Of a DNA stretch of 37,651 nucleotides, positions 33,682 through 37,651 are shown piece by piece (the stretch's first letter is position 1; each line of letters starts with the position of its first letter). The notes below the pieces were generated by a model. The model was given only the letters and a program-made list of their open reading frames with translations. It was not told the DNA's origin and did no database searches. The translations under genes were made by a program, and so were the position numbers. Source of the DNA: Acidobacteriota bacterium (GTDB taxonomy: Bacteria > Acidobacteriota > Blastocatellia > Pyrinomonadales > Pyrinomonadaceae); contig JAIVJI010000040.1 of assembly GCA_020200135.1 (NCBI GenBank), positions 1 to 37,651 on the forward strand. The letters run 5' to 3'.

Positions 33682-34965
33682 ATGGTACAAAAGTCGAAAT
33701 CGGCTCCGGGCGCGCGAGCGCCGTCGGGGGCAGGCTCGTCGCCGCGCGCCGCGGCCGGCACACACGACTGCGCGGGCCCGTCGGAGGTGCCGCAGGGCTT
33801 GAGCACGGAGGTCGTCAACCTCCTCAACGAGCAGGCGTTCGCGCCGGGCGAGGTCTGCACCGAGCGAGAGGTCTGCGAGTCGTTCACCGAGATACTGCTG
33901 CGACATTGGGACCTCTGCTGCGTCTCGACCTTCCTGCGCGGTGAGGACGGCGCGCTCGCGCTTTGCACGAGCAACGTACACCCGCACCTCGACGGCGAGG
34001 CCGCGCGCTCGATGGCCGAGGCGATGGCCGCCGAGGTCTTGCGCACGGGCGAAGAGTTCGGCGTCGGCCTCGGGGCGGGCGCGGGTGCTGGCGGAGGCGT
34101 CGGGAACGTTGAAGGCGCGCGGTCGGACTCGGGCGAGCTTCTGGCGCACGCGGGGCTTGAGGCGGGCGTGGCCGTGCCCATCCGCGCGAGCGGCGTGCTG
34201 GCCGGCGTGCTGGTGGTCGCGTCGAAGGACGCGGGGCGCTTGCGCGAGGCCGCCGGCGGGGTGCGCTGCGTCGGGCAGGCGGTCGTCATCGCGCTCGGCA
34301 ACGCGCGCCGCGGCGCCGCGATGAACGAACAGCGACGCCGCATCGAGTCGCTCGTCGAGGAGCTGCGCAGTCGCACGGCCGAACTGGAGAGCGCCAACCT
34401 TGAGCTGCAACGCGTGGGGCGCTACCGCTCGCTGTTCCTCGCGCGCATGTCGCACGAGCTGCGGACGCCGCTCACCTCCATCCTCGGCTTCGCCGAGATT
34501 CTGCTCGACCAGGAGCGCCTGAGCGAGACGCAGCGGCGCTTCTGCGGGAAGATTCAGTCGTCGGGCTTCCAGCTCCAGGCGAGCCTCAACCAGCTCGTAG
34601 ACCTCTCGCGGCTCGAAGCCGGCCACACCGAGCTTTTCCTCCACGAGTTCAGCTTGCGTGAGACGCTGCGCGAGTCGTGCGCGGCCGTCTCGCGGCTCGC
34701 GCACAAGCAGGGCGTGAGTTTGGATTGCACGACCGCGCCCGAGCTGGGCGGCATCGTCTCGGACGAGGGCAAGCTCCGGCAGGTGCTCTACAACTTCCTC
34801 GCCTTCGCCATCGGGCGCAGCCCGGCGGGTCAGCGGCTCGTCGCCCGTCGTGCGGCTGTAGGCCACCCAGTAGCCGGCCTTCGGGTACTATGGGCAACTC
34901 GGGGCGCGGGTTTGCCGGCCCGACCAGCTCAGCCCTGTTCGGACTTGCTCAGCTCGTCGAGGTAG
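33682..34965 (+). CDS. GAF-type sensor histidine kinase, truncated in the ATPase domain
   Basis: The protein has a GAF-like N-terminal domain (about residues 35-215; RHWDLCCVSTFLRGEDGAL, GLEAGVAVPIRASGVLAGVLVV), a short coiled coil and a HisKA domain with MSHELRTPLTSILGFAEIL (H258). The ATPase domain starts normally (DEGKLRQVLYNFLAFAI), but the conserved N-box Asn is replaced (LAFAI where LxNA is usual). Family sequence stops near GRSPAGQRLV (about 34840). The remaining ~35 codons are unrelated and run into the opposite strand of the PilZ gene. G1 and G2 boxes are absent, so kinase activity is not expected. A deletion that removed the 3' end is the simplest reading. It is divergent from the DUF4388/J-domain gene. 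Start at ATG 33682; no clear ribosome site is seen. Confidence 0.8.
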   Translation: MVQKSKSAPGARAPSGAGSSPRAAAGTHDCAGPSEVPQGLSTEVVNLLNEQAFAPGEVCTEREVCESFTEILLRHWDLCCVSTFLRGEDGALALCTSNVHPHLDGEAARSMAEAMAAEVLRTGEEFGVGLGAGAGAGGGVGNVEGARSDSGELLAHAGLEAGVAVPIRASGVLAGVLVVASKDAGRLREAAGGVRCVGQAVVIALGNARRGAAMNEQRRRIESLVEELRSRTAELESANLELQRVGRYRSLFLARMSHELRTPLTSILGFAEILLDQERLSETQRRFCGKIQSSGFQLQASLNQLVDLSRLEAGHTELFLHEFSLRETLRESCAAVSRLAHKQGVSLDCTTAPELGGIVSDEGKLRQVLYNFLAFAIGRSPAGQRLVARRAAVGHPVAGLRVLWATRGAGLPARPAQPCSDLLSSSR

Positions 34966-35378
34966 TTGCGGTAGTGGGCGCGCGCGTCGTCGGTCATTGA
35001 GGTGATGCGCAGCCCGATGAGGTAGCTCGGCTCCTGCCCGCCCCTGTCGAGGCGCAGGTAGTGCGCGGCGGTCGCCTCCATCTCGACGGCGCCCGAGGGG
35101 AGCGCGAGCCTGAGGACGAGCGGGCGCCCCTCATCCACGATGCAGGTGTAGCCGACGTAGATCGTGCCGGCGACGACGCCGACGCCCGTCTCGCTCAGGT
35201 CGCGCGTGAGGCATTCGAGCCGCACGCCGGTGAAGTGGAGGGCCGCGTCGTCGGGCGCGACGTCGCACGGCAGCTCCGCGTTGAACCTCGGCTCGCGTCG
35301 GCGTTCCTTACCTGACTTCTCGATCACGAAACGAATCCCCGGCCGCGCGCGCAAGGGGGCTCGCCCGCGCGGAAGCAT
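34929..35378 (-). CDS. PilZ domain protein
   Basis: PilZ domains bind cyclic di-GMP. The binding motif RRREPRF (RxxxR type) is followed by RDLSETGVG (D/NxSxxG), then beta strands LRLALPSGAVEMEATAAHYLR and YLIGLRITSM. The remainder of the protein is short (about 150 aa in total), so this is a stand-alone PilZ adaptor. The start is uncertain: ATG 35378 follows CCGGAGC, while GTG 35327 would begin right before the domain; the open frame itself extends up to 35450. The 3' end overlaps the nonsense tail of the truncated kinase by 37 bases. It follows rsmD on the same strand. HD-GYP and PilZ genes nearby suggest active cyclic di-GMP signalling in this organism. Confidence 0.85.
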   Translation of the reverse strand: MLPRGRAPLRARPGIRFVIEKSGKERRREPRFNAELPCDVAPDDAALHFTGVRLECLTRDLSETGVGVVAGTIYVGYTCIVDEGRPLVLRLALPSGAVEMEATAAHYLRLDRGGQEPSYLIGLRITSMTDDARAHYRNYLDELSKSEQG

Positions 35379-35450
35379 GCTCCGGATTGCGTTTGAGGCT
35401 GAGGGGCTTCTCGCTTTAGGAGTTTGGCGCAAGGCGCGCGCCCGCGTCAA

Positions 35451-36032
35451 TCAGGCGGCCTCGTAGAAGCTCAGGGCCGAGTCGCCCTGCTTGAGCACGC
35501 GCCAGCGGCGCAGTCGCCCGGCCGTCTCGGGGAGCGGGTTCTTGTGGTGGTGTTCGATGACGAGGACGCCGCCGTCGCGAAGCAGCGCCGCGGTGTGCGC
35601 GCCGAACTCGCGCAGCACCGAGAGGTAGTCCGACGCGTAAGGCGGGTCGAAGTAGGCCACGTCCCACGGCTCGCTCCCCGCGCGCCACTCCTGCCCCTCG
35701 TTGCGGCTCGTGCGCTTGAGGTACTCGGCCGCGTCACTCTTGACGACCTCGGTCATCTCCTCGGGGACGCCGAGCAGGTCCAGGTTCTCCTCGACGAGGG
35801 CGCACATCTTGTGGACGCGGTCGACGAAGGTGACGAACGAGGCGCCGCGCGAGAGCGCCTCGATGCCGACGGCGCCGGTGCCGGCGCAGAGGTCGAGGAA
35901 GCGCGCGCCCCCGAGCCTCGGGGCGAGCACGTTGAAGAGCGTCTCGCGCAGGCGGTCGGCGGTCGGGCGCGTCTGCATCCCCTGCGGGTTCTTCAGCACA
36001 CGCCCGCGGTACTGTCCGGCGATGACGCGCAT
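35451..36032 (-). CDS. rsmD: 16S rRNA (guanine(966)-N(2))-methyltransferase RsmD
   Basis: RsmD methylates G966 of 16S rRNA using SAM. The N-terminus MRVIAGQYRGRVL and the RPTADRLRETLFNVL segment are diagnostic. The SAM-binding motif FLDLCAGTGAVGIEALSRGA lies at about residues 45-64, and the catalytic FDPPY motif at about 128-132. Length (193 aa) is normal and no damage is seen. The next same-strand gene upstream is the SIMPL gene, 32 bases away, and the PilZ gene follows, so the three may be co-transcribed. This is a core gene, supporting a chromosomal location. Confidence 0.95.
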   Translation of the reverse strand: MRVIAGQYRGRVLKNPQGMQTRPTADRLRETLFNVLAPRLGGARFLDLCAGTGAVGIEALSRGASFVTFVDRVHKMCALVEENLDLLGVPEEMTEVVKSDAAEYLKRTSRNEGQEWRAGSEPWDVAYFDPPYASDYLSVLREFGAHTAALLRDGGVLVIEHHHKNPLPETAGRLRRWRVLKQGDSALSFYEAA

Positions 36033-36064
36033 ACTCCGAATCTAACACACGGCGCGGCGCGCCT

Positions 36065-36823
36065 TCAGCGCGGCCGCGCCTCGACCTCGACGACGAGGAA
36101 GACCTGCGAGCGGACGTTGAGCGTGCCGGCGGCGACGGGCGTGCGCGGCGACATCTTATTCGCGTAGGCGCGCACGTCCGCGTTCATGTTGGCGGTGCCC
36201 GCCGCGTCGTTGTCGACGAGTTCGGCGGGGCGCTCGGGGAAGCCGCCCTCGCGCTGCTCGACGACGCGGACGATGCGCCCGTTCATCGCCTCGGCCATCG
36301 CCTCGGCCTTCTGCATCGCCTGCCGGCTCGCGTCGCCGAGCGCGCGCCCGCGCGCCGCGTTCGACTCGCGGAGGATGAAGCTCACGCCGTCCACGCTGTT
36401 GGCGCCCGCGCCCGTCGCGGCGTCGATGACGGCGCCGACCGCGTCGAGCGCGGACGTGGTCACGCTCACGCTGTTGCGCGCCTCGTAGCCGACGATGCGC
36501 GGCATCTGCCCCCCGTAGTCGCGCTGCGGCACGAGGGCGTAGTCGCTCGTCTCGACTTCGGGGCTGGCGCCCGCGACCGCCTTGACCGCGTTGATGACAG
36601 CCTCGCTCTTGCGCGCGTTCTGCCGCTGCGCGTCGAGCGCGCCGCGGCTCTGCGTGACGACCGAGAGGACGACGACCGCCGTGTCGGGCGGCACCCGCGA
36701 GTCCGACTCGCCCGTCACGAGCAGGCGCGTCCGCACGCTCTCCTTCTTCTCGGAGCACGAGACGGCGCAGGCCAGCGCGGCGAGCGCGAAGATGACGGGC
36801 AGGGGGCGGGGAATCATTCGCAT
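36065..36823 (-). CDS. SIMPL (DUF541) domain protein, secreted or lipoprotein
   Basis: The 252-aa protein opens with a signal sequence (MRMIPRPLPVIFALAALACAVSC). The Cys at about 19 or 23 followed by SEKK suggests lipid attachment, although the lipobox is imperfect. The body matches the SIMPL/DUF541 family: VTGESDSRVPPDTAVVVLSV, QRQNARKSEAVINAVKAV, a DYALVPQRDY segment, GYEARNSVSVTT, and ALGDASRQAMQKAEAMAEAM. These oligomeric envelope proteins (for example E. coli YggE) have been linked to oxidative stress, but the biochemical role is unknown. An alternative start at M3 makes no difference. It is followed by rsmD on the same strand and preceded by the NHL-repeat gene. Confidence 0.88.
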   Translation of the reverse strand: MRMIPRPLPVIFALAALACAVSCSEKKESVRTRLLVTGESDSRVPPDTAVVVLSVVTQSRGALDAQRQNARKSEAVINAVKAVAGASPEVETSDYALVPQRDYGGQMPRIVGYEARNSVSVTTSALDAVGAVIDAATGAGANSVDGVSFILRESNAARGRALGDASRQAMQKAEAMAEAMNGRIVRVVEQREGGFPERPAELVDNDAAGTANMNADVRAYANKMSPRTPVAAGTLNVRSQVFLVVEVEARPR

Positions 36824-36853
36824 GGGCTTCGCCTCCGCGCGCTCGGCGCGTCC

Positions 36854-37651
36854 TCAGCGTTTGTCGAAGGGGGGGAACTTCCAGACGGCCGTGCGCGCGA
36901 CGACGAACAGTTCGCCCGCGTCGTTGAAGGCGAGGCCGGAGGCGGCGCCCTTGACGGCGATGACGCCGAGGTGGCGGCCGTTCGGGTCGAAGACCTGCAC
37001 GCCCTTGAAGTCCGCGACGTAGACGCGCCCCTGGTTGTCGACGGCGACGGCGCCGGGCGCGCGGAACAGCCCCGGCTCGTCGCCGGCGCCGCCGAAGCGC
37101 GTCATGAAGCGCCCCTCGGGCGAGAACTTGAAGACCGCGTCGTTGAACTCGCCGAGCGCGTAGACGTTGCCGGCGCCGTCGGCGGCGACGCGGATGCTCA
37201 GCTCGCTGCGGTCGGTCTGCGCGCTGACGGCCTTCTCGATGACCTGCCTGACCTGCCCCGAGGGGTCGAGTCTGACGACGTTGTCGTGGCCTTTACGCGC
37301 GAAGGCGACGAGCCCGCCGTCGGGCGTCGCGGTCACGTCGTCGTAGTGGCCGCCGGCCTCGCCCGTCGGCCCGAGGAGCTTGCCCGTCGTCCCCTCGTAC
37401 CGGTTGATACGCCCGCGCTGCACGACGTAGACGGTACCGCGCCGGTCGGCGGTCATCCCGCGCAGCGGCCACTTCGGCTCGGCCGTCGTCCACTGCGTGA
37501 TGAACTTGCCAGACGAGTCGAAGACCTGTACGCGCCCGCCCGAGTACTCGCCGACGTAGATGCGCCCCTCGGCGTCCAGGGCGATGCTGCGCGCGTCCTT
37601 GAAGTTACCCGGGCCGATGCCCTCGCTGCCGAAGAAGGGCTTGGGCTCGGG
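36854..37651 (-). CDS. NHL-repeat beta-propeller protein (5' end outside the window)
   Basis: The frame is open to the right edge of the window, so the N-terminus is missing; an internal ATG at 37456 is not the start. At least five NHL-type repeats are visible with the pattern alpha-x-D-x-x-G-x-(I/V)-Y-V: SIALDAEGRIYVGEYSGGRVQVF, MTADRRGTVYVV, VAADGAGNVYALGEFND, VAVDNQGRVYVADFKGVQVF and LAFNDAGELFVVA. These would form most of a six-bladed propeller that binds proteins or other ligands. No catalytic motif is visible. The gene is 30 bases upstream of the SIMPL gene on the same strand, so the two may be co-transcribed. Confidence 0.85.
   Translation of the reverse strand, partial: PEPKPFFGSEGIGPGNFKDARSIALDAEGRIYVGEYSGGRVQVFDSSGKFITQWTTAEPKWPLRGMTADRRGTVYVVQRGRINRYEGTTGKLLGPTGEAGGHYDDVTATPDGGLVAFARKGHDNVVRLDPSGQVRQVIEKAVSAQTDRSELSIRVAADGAGNVYALGEFNDAVFKFSPEGRFMTRFGGAGDEPGLFRAPGAVAVDNQGRVYVADFKGVQVFDPNGRHLGVIAVKGAASGLAFNDAGELFVVARTAVWKFPPFDKR

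Noticed and set aside
34823..34890. Separate minus-strand gene fragment (WVAYSRTTGDEPL)
   Set aside because: It looks protein-like but is under 30 codons with a stop directly upstream and no family match; kept only as a remark on the kinase truncation.

Overview
The window looks like chromosomal DNA of a high-GC Gram-negative bacterium, most likely an Acidobacteriota of the Blastocatellia/Pyrinomonadaceae type. That placement is an inference from the gene mix (BON-domain proteins, a DUF4388+DnaJ protein, SIMPL, NHL and alpha-2-macroglobulin genes) and from intergenic heptanucleotide repeats; no rRNA or tRNA gene is present to confirm it.

Positions 1-17104 are an accessory, defence-like island. 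It opens inside hsdM and continues as one tightly packed plus-strand operon: hsdM, hsdS, hsdR and a very AT-rich gene for an Mrr-like nuclease-NACHT-pentapeptide-repeat protein. A minus-strand operon follows: a DisA_N-type diadenylate cyclase, a ParA-like ATPase whose C-terminus is broken, and a small unknown protein. Divergent from it, with intermediate GC, is a plus-strand operon of four genes: a TIR-receiver protein, a multi-TM histidine kinase, a receiver protein without a recognised output domain, and a short caspase/CHAT-like protein carrying a His-Cys pair. This looks like a two-component pathway wired to TIR and caspase-like effectors. It is the best candidate here for an undescribed system.

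Positions 17105-17650 form a boundary: a triplicated 9-mer, an 18-bp perfect terminator hairpin and a possible promoter. From 17651 onward the DNA is uniformly very GC-rich and carries ordinary core genes: a secreted alpha-2-macroglobulin (split by a frameshift), two BON proteins, an MFS exporter with apparent internal deletions, a glycine-zipper protein, a class II histone-deacetylase-like hydrolase with a possible leaderless promoter, a HAMP-SpoIIE/PP2C phosphatase, an HD-GYP protein fused to a degenerate adenine-methylase-like domain, a DUF4388+J-domain protein (frameshifted), a truncated GAF histidine kinase, a PilZ protein, RsmD, a SIMPL protein and an NHL-repeat protein that runs off the right edge.

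Two patterns cross gene boundaries. At least five genes (ParA-like, alpha-2-macroglobulin, MFS, DUF4388/DnaJ, GAF kinase) look as if short internal segments were lost, which could be real decay or assembly collapse. Three intergenic regions are ~100-bp inverted elements built from heptamer repeats, in two sequence families.
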